Shown: positions 36,186 to 49,489 of the stretch, piece after piece
How positions within the stretch are numbered: position 1 is the first letter of the stretch
How the letters are laid out: every line of letters starts with the position of its first letter
NCBI GenBank assembly: GCA_008711295.1
Contig: VUYV01000088.1
Coordinates: 1,764,096-1,828,095 of the forward strand
Source of the DNA: Anarhynchus alexandrinus
Lineage: Eukaryota; Chordata; Aves; Charadriiformes; Charadriidae
Direction: 5' to 3'
Length of the DNA: 64,000 nucleotides
Position numbers and translations under genes: made by a program
Notes under the pieces: model-generated
Databases searched by the model: none
The model's input: the letters and a program-made list of their open reading frames with translations, nothing else
What the model was told of the DNA's origin: nothing

Positions 36186-39100
36186 CCTTTCAGCAGATCC
36201 ATAGTACCTCATTATATCAGTAATAGATGTATGTGCTGGTTCTTTTTTTTCCCCAGAGCACTGGCAGCCAGTCTGGAGTGGTCTGTAGGTGGAAACTCTG
36301 GAAAACAATAATGTGGTTTTAGAAATGACACTGCTGCCTATCTCCTTTGTAATAACCTTTTGTTGTTCAAACCTAGCAGAAGAAAAAAAATAAAAATTAC
36401 TTGTGTTGTTATGTGCCTTTTTTTGGTAACTTGAACTATTTACGGTATCTCCATTATTTTCCTCTTCTGTGGGGAGGGCATACAAAAACATATTTATTGT
36501 ACTGTCTATTTTAACTTAACCACAGGGCTGCAGGTTTAATATCTCAGCACTTCACAATCCTCATGTTTACAACATCCATGAGGTAGTAAAGTTCCGCTTG
36601 TAGATGGTATTATAAGATTTTTTTCAAGGCTGGAAGAGTTTAGAAATTCCTTTAAATTCTGCCATGTACATTATAACGTAGACAATCCTTCCTTCATGTA
36701 TGAGAGCAACAGCAATTATTTCCATAGAAATAGTCACTGAAAATCAGAATATAACATAATAGTATGTATATGCTTCTGTAGGACTGAGTCTGCTCCCTGA
36801 TTTGCTCGTAAACCCCCATAACCATCCCGCACCCTACACTGTGTTGAAAGGGAGGTTGTTTTCATGCTAGGGCATTGCTGTTGCCCCTCGATGTGAGGAT
36901 GTTTGGTGAAGGCAATCTTCAGGCAATATAGGATAGCAATGTCAACACCTGCGTGCTTAGCCAGCATATGAAAAAGTGCAGAGAGAACAATGTTCACAAG
37001 CTGTGAACAGCAAAGCAGCTATCTGGGTGGAAGTGAACACTGTGTCTTTTCTAATTAGGTCAGAACCGGATGGTTTGAAAAGGTCCTAAAACTACTTTTG
37101 CACTTGTAGTTGGTCACTGACAGTGCGCATGGATGTCTGGCAGCGTTTTTAGTTCAGGCTGGGATGTATGACAGTATTTACTGTGGATAAGCATTTTGTG
37201 GATCTTGTTTTACACTGTAAAACCTGGCAAAAAGAAGGTCCTGAGAGAAGTCCTTAAAGGAACTATTTGTCCTTTTTCCTATTAAAAAGAAAAAAAAAAT
37301 GTGGGCAGTTTTTTTAACATGTACTGTGTATGCAAAGGTATTTTTACCCTGTTTTTTCAATTGGGGAGGGTTGTTTGTTTTCATCTGGGTTTTGGCTTTT
37401 TGAGTTTTCATACGGTTGCTGTTCATTATTTTGAAAAACTGTGGAAATAAATACTTTTAGACAATTCATAGAGAGCACAACCAAGGCTTCTGTATGTTCC
37501 TTCCCCATTTCATTTCTCAAAGACTCCACGGGATAGGCAAGAACCCAACTTCTGAAATTTAGATTTATCACCGAGATGCCTGATCAATAGATCTTTGATC
37601 TCAGTAGGACTCTCCCACTGGGAGTTGGACTAGGTGCAGATTTATTTAGAACAAAGCAGCCTGTGTGTGGCTGTTCCCAGATGACTTTGTGAGCACTGTG
37701 CATTTGTAGGGATTAGTTTATAGGCTGGCTAGCTCAACAGATTTTTTTCCCCATGGTTATTTCAATGTATCAAGGCATAAAACCAAGACAGTCCAGATAT
37801 GTCAGATTACATATTCTCTTCTGACTATATTCTCTTGTTTTTCTAGTACATTTTCTGGGCTAGTTGTGTTTGTTCATTTGTTTGGCTTTATATAGTTCTG
37901 TTCTAACATTTGAAGTGAGCCAGCAAGGTACTTCTGTTCAAAAGACTGTTTTGTGAGTACCTGAACAAAACCCACAAAATATTCCAGGTAAAATCTGCTC
38001 TTTTTAATCTACTCTTTTTAATTATAACCTCTCTGGTAGGCCTGAGAGGCATATATAAATTTTTTATATTCACAACAACGAGAAGCTTCTTCATGAATGC
38101 CATTAGTACAGTTGCTCTCTGCACTTAGGAAAAAAGCAGGTTCCCATCTTTAGCGTAACCAAATTATACGAGTCTAGTGAGCAGTGATATAAATAACAGC
38201 ACTGATGTCTTCAAGCATCAACTGACGTGTGTTAGACTCGACAGGTTCTAGTAATTGAAGAACCTGTGATTGACTTAGCGAAGCCTGTGCCACTGTATGT
38301 CACTGTAGAAAGGTTCTTCCTCTGTGTCTGTGATGAGGGGCAGGGGAGTCTAACGCAAAAGAAGGACAAAAAGATTTTAATTTGTTAATCTCAAATGTCA
38401 GAACCACAGTGACTTTAATCATTGCTCTTTTTAAGGTCCATCTATTATTACTGATTTTTCTGCCCATATTTCCCAAGGTCTGAAATGATATAAAAAGAGA
38501 TAATTGTCTTTCTACTGATAGCTGCTTCTCTGCCCATTGATCAATAGCTGATGGATACTCTTGGATCTCCAGTGCTCTGTGGGACCTGAAAAGTTTACCT
38601 GGCACATGGATAGCTACCATGACGCTTGTGCATCCCTCGAGAACTTTTTCTGTAAACCTTTGTAATTGGCTACACAGCCGTGGTTCAGAGTGTTTGTCAC
38701 AAAGCAGCATTTATAGGACTCATTTGACTTTATAATATCTAATTTGTGCATGGTTTTTTTATCAGAAAGAGAGGGTTTGACATGAGCACAGGGGCAAAAT
38801 AAGTCATAAATTAGGGCAGTGACTTCTCATCATACTTCAAAATTCCCCTTACTATTCCATTTTTTCTGACACATCATCTCTCCCGGATGCAACGAGAGTG
38901 AAGCACCAGCTATGTCTGTCAGCAACAGTGTCTTAAAACCCTGTTAAATGTTCTCAAACAGGAAAGTTTTAGTGCTTATAACTCGGCGAGCAGGGGAGGA
39001 GAGCCGTGTGACCTCCTTCTGTCTGCTGCTCCTCTGATACTAATTTCAGGCTGCTGACTGATTGGCAAGCCGCAAACCTGTTAGCAAGAGATTTTTAGCT

Positions 39101-39458
39101 GTGGGATCTGAGACGGGCTTGTTTAATAGTGTCTAGGTCTGAAAATGAGTTCCTTCAAAGTTCTGGGAGGGTTTGGCTTCAATATTCATTTCAGTCCTTT
39201 CTGTCGGTGGAGGTTTTCAGGAGCAGATTACACAGAAGTGTATGAGGAATGGTTAAGGTATAGCAAAGCTGGTTTCTGAGCACAGGGTTGGGATAGATGA
39301 TGCCTTCATGTGTCTTCCTCACTTATTTTGTAGGTTTGTGATGGTAAGCTGATCTAAGCCACAAGATTCTGACAAAGATGCAAAAAGTAATGATGCTTCG
39401 GGCTAAAGGGTAAAGAGTAAATCAGATGTTATGGTCCCATCACATTGTATAAAATCAC
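36186..39458. other. Gene-free sequence with a SINE relic
   Basis: It contains a second MIR-type match on the minus strand at about 36538-36615 (gcacttcacaatcctcatg ... catgaggtag). No exon is supported. A 136-codon minus frame (38300-38710) is unrecognised. The segment at about 38985-39120 is richer in GC and may be conserved, but nothing in it identifies a function. Confidence 0.45.
36538..36615 (-). repeat. MIR-type SINE relic
   Basis: The blocks gcacttcacaatcctcatg, acaacatccatgaggtagtaaag and tgtagatgg follow the order of the MIR 3' part in reverse complement. Confidence 0.4.
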
Positions 39459-39525
39459 ACAGAATCACAGAATGGTCAGAGTTGGAAGGGACCTCTGGAG
39501 ATCATCTAGCCCAACCCCCAATCAG
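39459..39525 (-). mobile_element. CR1 LINE 3' terminal fragment
   Basis: acacagaatcacagaatgg followed by gttggaagggacctctggagatcatctagcccaac is the reverse complement of the CR1 3' end, including its terminal repeat. Only the last 65 bp or so of the element are present. Confidence 0.85.
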
Positions 39526-40971
39526 TCTTGGTCAAGATTATCTCTACTAATGGATTGAAGCATTTAGTCTGCACCTGCTGGACCTAGATAAAGCCTTTTC
39601 CTTCTTTTTAGTTCCTTAACCTATCAAATACAGAATCACAGCCTGTGCTTCCTAGTGTCTATGTTTCTGATCTTTCCAGTTCCTGGCCTGGTCTGAGAAA
39701 CCAGAAATGGTCTTTTTACAGGCTTATCTCTGGATTAACATTTTCGTGATGTAGGAGACTGAAAATGTACTGATCATACTTCCTCTCAGCTGTGGCTGCT
39801 GCTCCCAGCGTGAATGATGGCTGAAGAAGCTCACGTCCAGTTTTCCACAATACTCCAGAATCATGTGTTCTCCAAGGAAAGGCCACTACAATGGCATTCA
39901 CATGCCCATAGCTCAGGGTTTGTATTTTCAGAATGCTGTACATGCTTAGAATTATTTTTCTTTCTTTTTTTTGCACAAAGCCATTTAATAGGTTACTCAA
40001 CACATCTCTTCATGCATCCAGCAGCTGACATTTATCTCAACAGTATATAAAGATGAACTGGAGACAGTAAGAGAGAAGAGAAAACTCTTCTTCAAACGAT
40101 TTTGCTGACTTATTTTTAATTCTGTAGGATGACCATCTACAACACCAACAGCTGTTTTAGAGAGAAGTATAATAATAAAAATCACTGTTAACACAATTCA
40201 GCTATGTCTTATTGTGAGCACTAAAAAGCATGGGCTAACAAAAAAGCTGGATTATATTGATTTATGATTGTCCTCTTTTAACTGAACTCTCCTTTGAGAA
40301 GGTGTTCAGGCAGAAGTAAATTGCTTAAGTATTTATGCAAAAGAAGAAATAACAGGAAGACATGAAGCAGTTGTTTTCAGTGTGTCTTTTTCTACTAAAT
40401 TTTTAGAGTGATTTTCCTAATTGGGACTGTTAACAGGAGAATGAGATGCCAGCTATTGGAGAGGGGGAAATGGAAAGGCTTTGTAAAAGAAGTTAGCAAG
40501 ATCAAGCTTTTTGGAGGACATATTATAATTTATCTGAGAGTATCCAATATGTTCGGCTGAACTAAAGATACAAAGAGATGACTGGGTTTTGTTTCATTTT
40601 GTTTTGCTTTTTAATTTATAATACATTTTAACTTGCAGGAACAAAAAACTTGTTGTTCTGCAAAACAAGAGCTCCACCAGGGACACTGCAAGGAGTGAGC
40701 AGAGCGCGATGTGTTTGCCTGTCATGGAGGTGAGCATGCAAATACCTGTTCCAGCAGCAGCCAGAGAGATATCAGGGATGCCCGTCTGTGGCCCCTTCTC
40801 TGTCAGCACAGGACAAAACTATTTCAGGAAGCTCTCACTGAGTGTAAACATTTTCCTCACATTTTCTTTGCCTTACCGCTGTGATTGTGAATGCTGTATG
40901 TCATCCCTTAAGCTTTCTGAAGGCACTGTGCATGCGGCAGTCCATATTTCTTCCCTGTTCTGTGTTTGCAG
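39526..40971. other. Gene-free unique sequence
   Basis: No recognised repeats or exons. Reading frames do not exceed 95 codons. Confidence 0.5.
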
Positions 40972-41036
40972 TGTGTGATGCTACAGAGCCGAACGAAGTG
41001 GGGGAGGAGAGGGGCAAGGAAAGCCAAGGAACAGCA
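40972..41036 (+). other. Candidate exon (65 bp)
   Basis: A good acceptor (cctgttctgtgtttgcag) and donor (AGCA|GTAAGA) flank 65 bases. They are open in two frames, one reading CDATEPNEVGEERGKESQG and the other CVMLQSRTKWGRRGARKAK. The CpGs and GC content stand out locally. The peptide is not recognised, and being open in two frames weakens the case for coding. Confidence 0.15.
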
Positions 41037-41934
41037 GTAAGAAGGAAGAAGCAGCTTATTCAGCAAGTAAAAAGTCAAATAAAAGCTGTGCAGAGACAAT
41101 AAATCTTGCCGTGGTATTGCTCATGTTCCCAACATATCCAAGGGTGATACAGGGGTTGCTGAAGGATGAAGAGAAGTCCGTTGGTTATTCTTTCCACAAT
41201 ATCTCTTGGGAACAACTGGTCTGATACTGTGCCTCTTTCACTCTTCTCAGTTGTGACAGCGTTCTCTGCCTAAGAGCTCAAGTCTAAAATGTTACAGACA
41301 TCCCTGCTGCAGCTAGTGCAGAAACACTGACGAAACTATTGAGTTCAGACACATCTTGAAGTGCTGGAGGTGAAATAAGTCCCTTCTCAGACAACATCTT
41401 CATTTTTGAAAATACAGTACAGGACTCAGATCAGTTCTTTATGGACTACTCTTTGTACAAACATGACCATCCGAAACATCATATCAGAATATTTAGAGTA
41501 CTTGTAAGTCACACTTTGAATTAAAGCCTTCTTTTGGTAACCAGTCAGTGGTGAGGGTCATGTTAGTTCTTGAAGAACAAAGAGGAGACTATATCAAGAC
41601 ACAACTGAATGTACTTTGTCTGTGTTATATTTCTATTTGAAATATTTGGCAGGATCACCTAACAGCATTTCAGATGCTCTCAGATACCTGAAAGTCCAGA
41701 TGAGGCTGGCAGATATCCTGCATAGTCTATAGGAAACATATGCCTTCTTGGAGACATCTAGAGACACCATTGGACATTGAAAAAGGCTGTAGTTGCCCAT
41801 GTGTGAGCAACTAAATCAAATTCATTTTGCCTCATATAAGGCAAAAATTGATCTTTTTTTAAGCTCCACTGACTGTATTGACAAGGTATTGATTCAACTG
41901 TCTCAATTCATCTTGATCGAGCTGTCTTAAACTG
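41037..41934. other. Gene-free unique sequence
   Basis: Nothing recognisable between the candidate exon and the CR1 copy at 41935. Confidence 0.5.
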
Positions 41935-42501
41935 TCTCCCGCTCCACACTGCACTGGCGCACCTCGAGCACTGTGTGCAGTATTGGGCGCCTCAGTATAA
42001 GGACAACAAACTATCAGAGTGTGTCCAGAGGAGTGTAACCAAGATGGTGAAAGGCCCCAAGGGCAAGACTTACGAGGAGTGGCTGAGGTCACTTAGTTTG
42101 TTCAGCTTGGAGGAGAGAAGGCTGAGGGGTGACCTCATCACTGAGGCATGATTTCATCACATCTTCAGCTTCCTCAGGGGGCACAGTGGAGGGGGACATT
42201 CTGATCTCCTCTCTGTGGTGACCAGCAACGGGACACAAGGAAATGGAATGAAGGTGTGGCAGAGGAGGTTCAGATTGGACATTATGAAAGCTTTCTTCCC
42301 TGGGAGGATGGTCAGTCACTGGAACAGGTTCCCCGGGAACTGGTCACAGCACCAAGCCTGTCAGAGTTCAAGAGGTGTCTGGGCAATGCTCTTAGTCATA
42401 TCATTTAATTTCAGGTAGTCCTGCGAGGAGCAGGGAGTTGGACTCGATGATCCTTATTGTTCCCTTCCAACTTGAGGTATTCTATGATTCCATGATTCTA
42501 A
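41935..42501 (+). mobile_element. CR1 LINE 3' fragment
   Basis: It begins within the ORF2 tail (equivalent of the [11 protein letters not shown] segment: ctcgagcactgtgtgcagtattgggc). It runs through gaggagagaaggctgaggggtgacctcat and the 3' UTR, and ends tattctatgattccatgattcta. Several stops and small insertions break the frame. This subfamily has a 3' UTR different from the copies at 17907 and 60907. Confidence 0.9.
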
Positions 42502-45500
42502 TGCAGGCACTTGCTGTCTTTTTGGAAGCCCTTTTTGGTGCCCTGACTTCCAGCTGCCTTCCATAAAGGTTTAGCTCTCCTTTAGCACCTTTTTTGTAGC
42601 TATCATCTCCAGGTATAAGACTGAGAGGTACTGGCTACAAAGGGAGTTTAGATACTTAGTACACATTTAGAAGCCACGTGGTTATTTGCATGTTGGTGCT
42701 TTGGTCTCAAACTGAGCTTTCAAGATGTCAAGTACAGAGCTACAAACACTGACATCACACTGGCTCCTGAAGACATTTTTATACACCTTATTTCAAACAC
42801 CTATGCATGTTTGAAAGACAAGCATGTAAAGGGAATGAGAGTTGATGCCAATTGCTCTTGAAGTAGGGAGAAGACTGTCAGGTGGCCATTAGCTCATGCT
42901 CACTCTGTACTTGTGAAATGAAAGATTCAGGGTTAAACTTGGTGTGTGCAAAAAAAGATATAGTACAACTCCATAGGGAATGTTTAGTTTCAGTTTATAG
43001 GTGTTTCTTTACCAAATTTAGATTTGGTTGTGGGAGGTCAGATGGAATGCAAATGTTTTCCACACCCATAGGGAAGGAGACCTCACTTGTAGCTTACCTT
43101 AAGAATAAAATAAATGACTACATAACACCCATATTAAGTGTGTGAGGCAGCAGTCTGCTTATTAGCTAATTGTATGGACACACAGGAAAATGTTCTAGAT
43201 ATCTGAAGTGCTGTCTATTCAGCTAATAAATCTGACGCAAAGCAGATGGTGAAGTTTGCAGCAAACTAGGTATACAAGCGCTTACAAACGCTGCTAGGTA
43301 TGTCACAGTTTCCATTACAAAAAATCCATTGCTACCAAGGATTTGAAAACATGCTTGTAACGATCCATTCTGCTCAGCACAACTTAGAGAGTAAGTCTGA
43401 AGCAGAGAGCAAATGTTTTATTAATTTCCTTGTATTGCAACCAGAACAAGTAATTTTGATCCACACCTGACGCAAAGTGGGCAGGGACATGCAATGTTTT
43501 CTTATTCTACCATTTGCAGATATTTTTCAGTTTAAACTATTCATCCCCACTAGTTTGTTTTTTTAATACTATTTTTTAAAGATCTTTGAAAAGATTTCAG
43601 TCAGGATATCTCTCATTATGCTAAATACTAGATAAAGGTAATGGTTGCTGTCCCCAGAGACCTTACAAGTTTAAGCTTTAATTACACAGATTTTCTGAAC
43701 ATACCAAATTTGCCAAAATTTAACTAGTTCAAGTGAAATGTACGCATGTTAGCTGCTCTGGAAATTTTAAGCCAAGAGTAAGAGCTGATAGAAGATACAT
43801 TATTCTGTTTATGTGCAAAAAATGATTGTGGCTTTTTTTTTTTTTTTAACACTTTGGTAGTCCGGTGTTTTCCATCCAGCACTTACTCTTTTTGCAGTGA
43901 CCATGATACTAGACCTGCATCTTCTACCACCACAACAGAAATCCACAAGTCAACAGTCAGCTTGGGGGAAAAAAAATAAAAAAAAATGCCTGTTCACTCC
44001 AGACTTACTGAAGCTTCCCAAAAATAACTCTGATGGCTCTGAGCACGTTTGGGAGGGCAGGAGGAGGGAATTCACTGAAATTGTGGCAATTTTCCCTCTA
44101 AAGCCAGCCAGAGGAAATGGCTGCAGGGTTATTGTCTCTTGTGAGTCTTCAATGATTCTTCAGCTGTACAAACGAGAAAACATAAAGGACAGCAGCTGGA
44201 CTACAGTAAAAGAATAAGGCAAAGAGAGTAGACTGAGACAAAGAATTAGTCTGAGGACACTATAATTAGAGGATTCAGCCTTGGTAAGAGGGAGACAGAT
44301 ATAGCAACAGTGGAGATAACATACAACAGTGGAGAATGTGATACAAAAGTAAAAGAAAGGAGAAAGAGAGATTGAAAGAGGAGTTGAGAGGGGGCAAAAA
44401 GTGAAGCTGGCTGGGCAGTGAGACTAAGAAAATGGGATAGGTATGGGGGAAGAGAGATCTGAGTGTTGCTGGGACAGAGTTCAAAAGTAAATTTCATCAT
44501 CTCAAGAAGGTGGTAAGGTACCATTGCAGAATCAATCACTCAAAAGTTAGGAATACCAGAATTCAGGTTGTTTAAGTAACATAGAAAGGTGTTTTAAGAT
44601 GCAAAATTTCTTGAAAAGAAAATAAGCAGGGGGTTTTAATGACTTTCAAAAGCTTATTTAATGCTGCATCTTACTGTCAGCAGAATAGGATAGTACCATA
44701 TCTTCCCCCATAGGAATATCAAGCAAAACAGTTAACATTTTCAGAGTGCTCAGATACTACAGAGACGTGTGTAAAAGATAAATGAGGAAATTGATCATTC
44801 TGTCTCTAGAGAGCAGTTTTCATGCCCCAAATTTATTTCATTGGATCCAGAACCTTGATGCTTCTGAAAACCTCGCTTGAAGCCTGATGGTATCTTTAAG
44901 AGCTTAAATACCATGGAATTTACTAGCTAGATTTGTACCTTCTTCAGTGGCAGTGCCTCGGCTCATTTTTGAGTTCCTTTGACAAGGGAACCGACTGCTA
45001 CAACTCAGTGCACATAGCGAAGTGGGCAGTGGGGACTCAGACTCGTATAAGAATATACAAAGGTACCAAAAAGGTGATATAAACTCACCCTCAGTTCCTC
45101 AGGTAAGGAGGACCTTGCAATTTCTTATGTTGCTGTGGTGATAAGTATACTCTGAGGCACCTGAATGTAAAGTCTTGGGAGCAAGATAAACATTTTAGAG
45201 AGAGGTAACATAATTTTATACTTGCATCACTGAGAAAGAAATTAACAGTCTGAGAACAGAGACAAAGCTGCGTATTTCATCTGCTAATGGAGGTTCTTTT
45301 TCTACACTCATTACCACAGCTGACTGACACAGAGAGGATTTCATCATCAATCAATTGTTTGTGAATAATCTTCATCCTCACTCTCCAATTTGCTGAAGAA
45401 TTACTTTGTTTGAAAGAAAAGAATTGAATTACTCTTATTAATGAAAGAAAGTTCAGTTAAAAAAAAAATAAATCAATGCCTCACTGTATTAGACATAAAG

Positions 45501-45832
45501 AACTAGCATGAAGGCATTATCTATCCAGAGAGTCTGAACTCTGGGAGTTGGATAATGTGCAACAGGTGAACAAACAAAGAAAAATGTACAAAAAAGGCGA
45601 CAAGAAGGGTTTGAAGAAAGTTAACAACAAAATCAGATGTGACTCTGTAGTATACAAATAATTACAAACAACAAACACCTTTGAGAATTTTGCAATAGAT
45701 AATTGATGGAAAGAGGGAGGAGGGAAGTGATATAGAGATTATCCAAGTCAATCCTATTTGGCATTTTCTGGTGAAAAAAATTATGTCCAGCAAGCACAGC
45801 TGAATTCATGTCTCTCTCTTCTTATTTTGGTA
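42502..45832. other. Gene-free unique sequence
   Basis: It holds a T15 tract at 43833-43847 and a strongly purine-rich plus strand at about 44220-44480, which produces artefactual serine/leucine/proline-rich frames on the minus strand. No exon or repeat family was recognised. Confidence 0.5.
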
Positions 45833-46083
45833 TAATTTGTGGTGTTCAGTGCCAGAAGAGACCAACAGACCATCTAGTCTAAGCTCCAGTCTTCCACATG
45901 CCATCTAACTTCCCCCAGTCACCCTTGTACTGAGCTCGTGAACTTGGTTTCAGCAAATCATAACTTCAGGAAAGTTTAATTTGAAGACATTTAATTTGAA
46001 GACTCCAAGGAACATAGGCTTCAGCAATTCCCTTCGTATTTTTTCCCTTTCGTTAATCAAGAGAGGTTTACCACCTAACGTCG
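45833..46083 (-). mobile_element. Old CR1/L3-like LINE relic
   Basis: The plus strand carries gaccatctagtctaagctccag, then ccatctaacttcccccagtcacccttgtactgagc, then tttgaagactccaagg and gttaatcaagagagg. This order matches the reverse complement of the diverged CR1-type 3' end that is abundant in turtles and crocodiles. A plus-strand copy of the same family lies at 57560-57765. A 15-bp tandem duplication (tttaatttgaagaca) sits inside it. Confidence 0.65.
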
Positions 46084-46620
46084 AAACTGAAATTGTCAAT
46101 TCTTTGCTTCCACTTGTTTATTCATCTTCTATTTTTCAGCTATTTTAAAGTACATGGTACTTTCTATTTACTACAAATATTTCTACTCTGTAATCACATC
46201 TATCTTCGATCATCATTCTGATAAACTAAATAGACTGAAAAAAAACTTTTTTTTTCATTTTCTCTAGTTTGAAAATAAATAGTTAGCTGCTTCTGTAATC
46301 TCTGCAATTTTGCAATATCCTTTTTAAAACAGAAGACACTTAGGGCTGGATTCATCTCCAGCTTAAAACACGACTTGACTAATTCTTGTAAACATCTAGC
46401 ACTACTTGTGATATCCACAGGTATCTGACATAACACAGTGCAGACAGAAGACTTCCAAAGAATGCACAGCCCTTCTGACAGGAAGTTAGAGTCCAAGGAG
46501 GTTATCCTAGAGCATCCCAAATGGCAAGAGACACATGTTTAGGCAAAGGAATCATGTCATAAGTTCCAGACTTAGTCACCTTAATTGCATAACTTCACAT
46601 GCACACGTAAAATACACCTT
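46084..46620. other. Gene-free unique sequence
   Basis: AT-rich sequence containing a 106-codon minus frame (46200-46520) with no recognisable similarity. Confidence 0.5.
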
Positions 46621-47391
46621 TGTCCTGATTTGAGGTAAAACAGACCCAATTTTCTGTTCAGTATTTTTACTTTGCAGCTAAGCCTCTTCTGACTAACTGA
46701 ACTCTCTGAAATGAACAATATATTTTTTTAGACAGTAGTCTGCTCCCAGAGTGATAAGACCTATGTTTATAGTTTATGTCAAGGAATGGTATGCAGAGAG
46801 GTTCTCACTTATTCTTATTGCTCTAACACCCCAGGGCAGCTGACTTTGTTATTTGCCCCATTGTAGGGTCAGAAATGGAAAAGCGTAGAGGGGTCCCACC
46901 TGCAGGGAGGAGCGGACAGGACAGGTGACCCAAAACTAACCAACAGGGTATTCCATCCCATCTGCCTCATGCTCAGTATCAAAGCTGAGGGATCAAAGGG
47001 TCAGCTCTCTTCCTTCAATGGCCGACATCTGAGGAGGGCTCTGTCTGTTCATCTGCCTTTGATTTCGTTCTGTGCATTCCTGAATCCAGATCCAGAACAC
47101 AGTTCCTGTCTATCACTGAGTCCGGTCTGGGTCTTTCCCCATGCCTGTTGGTGACATGATCGTCATCCTGGGAGCTCAATACTGGTTTTGTATATATTGT
47201 ATACATTTCATTATTTTATTTTTATTATTTTATTAATATTTTCATTAAAGTAGTTTATCTTTTAAACTCATAACTCTTTCTCTCTTTCTCTTCCTCCTCT
47301 CCCGGAAGGGAGATGCTGTCCATTCTCTGAAGGGAGAGAGGTCAGAGAGCATCTGTTGTTCATTTCAGTGGCCAGTCCAGCTCAAACCACA
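46621..47391 (+). mobile_element. Complete solo LTR, second ERVL-like family
   Basis: This 771-bp LTR starts TGTCCTGATTTGAGG and ends TCAAACCACA, with TG...CA termini. Its likely target-site duplication is ACCTT (46616-46620) against ACTTT (47392-47396), with one mismatch. The core-promoter module (gtattccatccc ... catgctcagtat) matches that of the LTR at 1690, but the TATA box has decayed to TATCAAAG. An ATTAAAG poly(A) signal lies near 47246. No internal retroviral sequence remains, so it is a recombined solo LTR. The shorter copy at 17632 belongs to the same family. Confidence 0.82.
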
Positions 47392-47802
47392 ACTTTACAT
47401 GTGCACAGGTATTTCACATGCACGTTTAAACTCCCTTTACAATCAACAACAATCTGGTCAATGCAGTCAGCAGTACTTAGAGAGAAAGTCAGCTAACTTA
47501 AAATAGGTGAGACAAATCACTCCTTAGATTATTGACTATCTCGAATAGAGTCTCAGATGAGTAGCTCACACACACAGCCTTTTATTGCCACTTGAGATAT
47601 TCTAGGGTATCCTCCTTGGCCTCCAGTTGTCACACCAGGCAAAAAAGAGACTACCATCATCCTGTATCAGCTGTATGGGGATGTCTTGGATACCCTAAAA
47701 CATCTCAAGTAGCCCAAGGCAAATAGGTTTCATCAACAGATTGAGGCCTTTCCTTAAGTATATGATAACAGTCCTGGTAATATTTGTACTCCATACATTT
47801 GG
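47392..47802. other. Gene-free unique sequence
   Basis: Nothing recognisable between the solo LTR and the CR1 fragment. Confidence 0.5.
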
Positions 47803-47983
47803 AACAAATTTCCCAGAGAAGTTGTTGAGGCCCCGTCCCTGGAAGTGTTCAAGGCCAGGCTGGATGGGGCTTTGAGCAACCTGGTCTAGTGGAAGGTGTC
47901 CCTTCCCATGGCAGGGGGGTTGGAACTAGATGATCTTTAAGGTCCCTTCCAAACTAAACCATTCTATGATTCTATGATCTCTG
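47803..47983 (+). mobile_element. CR1 LINE 3' fragment
   Basis: It runs tttcccagagaagttgttgaggcccc ... caaggccaggctggatggggctttgagcaacctggtctagtgg, then the UTR, then ccattctatgattctatga. It is about 180 bp, 5'-truncated, with an intact terminus. Confidence 0.92.
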
Positions 47984-49489
47984 AACACATACCTCTTCAA
48001 ACTACTCCCATGCATACTCCAGAAATTACTGGACCTCTTTGTGCTGCCACATTCCACTAAGATAAAACACTTATTCCCTGTAGTCCTAAAACCCTTTCAG
48101 GGAATGGATGGAAACCACCTCAACTCTCGTATGAGCCAGATTCCTTTTATAGCCAGTGGAGAGATATTAGCACTTCTACAGCATAATTCATCTGGACTAT
48201 GTTAGAGATCTACCTTGAGATGAGGTGAACTGTACCAAAGAAATGTTTGTTTCTTCCAAGTGACAAGAAAGAGAAACTAGATTATTATTTCAGATCTAAA
48301 TATCTAAGCTGCAGAGATCTAAAATTTTATATGATCAATACAACCTTTCCTGTCTAAGATACAGTTTTGCCTTAGAGAAATTAAACAGATTTTTCTATGA
48401 AACTGTTGTGTAAGGCAGTGTTATGCTTTCTCAACAACTCTAATTGATTACTCTCAGGGCTGCATCACCATTTAAGAATGAACAAAGTATTGGATGAATT
48501 TTGCCCAAATGCTACACTGGAGAGGGATTCAGGATGCCAGTTCTCCCAGAGGAACAGAAAAAAGGGAAGAAGAATCTGGTTTTGCCTTATGGAAGAAGCT
48601 GGTTTTCCTCTGTGGTGTGAGCATATACTGCTGACCCTGAAAAGTGAATGCTCCGAAGTCTGGCAATCATATCTGCAGCCCCAGCAAAAGCCCAAAGGCT
48701 TTCTAGCATGGGAATCACCTGGAATTATCCCTTTACTTGACAGCACTTTGCTGTGTACTGCTTAGGTTAAAGGCAGTGTTGAACAGCAGCATGCTCTCTG
48801 ACATTTGAAAGGCTGTTCTCTCTTCAGTGTACATCTGTAACCCTCATTAATGTCAGCGGAAGTCAAGGATGCAAAACTGGACACCTCAGAAGGCACCACT
48901 GGGGCCAGCCTTCAGAAAGATGAGATATGGGAAGACAAGAGTCACTCATACTGGCAGGAGGAGCTTCAGGGGATGAATATTTGTTACCTGCTATATGTCA
49001 ATTTGCATGTTGATCTGCATTTCTTGAGTATAAGCCTCTAAAATACCAGGCTGTTTTGATACGAAATACAGCTGAGAGCACTCAGCAGCTTGGAGAATTG
49101 AACTAGCTGAGTTTTCTGTGTGTCTGCTACATAACATATGACTGAAAGCATGGAGTTGTTTGGTTTTCAGAAACCATGTGTGTGGAATATAATTGTAAAG
49201 TGCCTTTACTACGTGCTAAGACCAACTTGCTGTCTAAACCTGGCACATATTATTAGACTGTTTCTGTAGTCCAACGTATTAAGTGCATATGTAACATTCA
49301 TAAAACCGATCCTAGAAAATGTTCAAGGAAAACTGAGCTTTTAACCATGCTACACTCACTAGAGGTTTGCCCCTAAATGTCTTCAGCACATTCCAAACCA
49401 TAACTGGTCTGGCGTCTATAGATTGTGTCAGTTATAAATCAAGCAGGCAAACATTTAATCTCACACTTGTAGGTTCGGAAAACAGCTTT
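47984..49489. other. Gene-free unique sequence
   Basis: Overlapping frames of 93-95 codons occur on both strands at 48465-48765, with no recognisable similarity. No repeats were seen. Confidence 0.5.

Noticed and set aside
44246..44539. 97-codon leucine/serine/proline-rich minus frame
   Set aside because: It arises from the purine-rich plus strand and is a composition artefact.
45005..45105. Exon ending at CTCAG|GTAAGG
   Set aside because: The donor is good, but the segment has stops in the plausible frames and no convincing acceptor.
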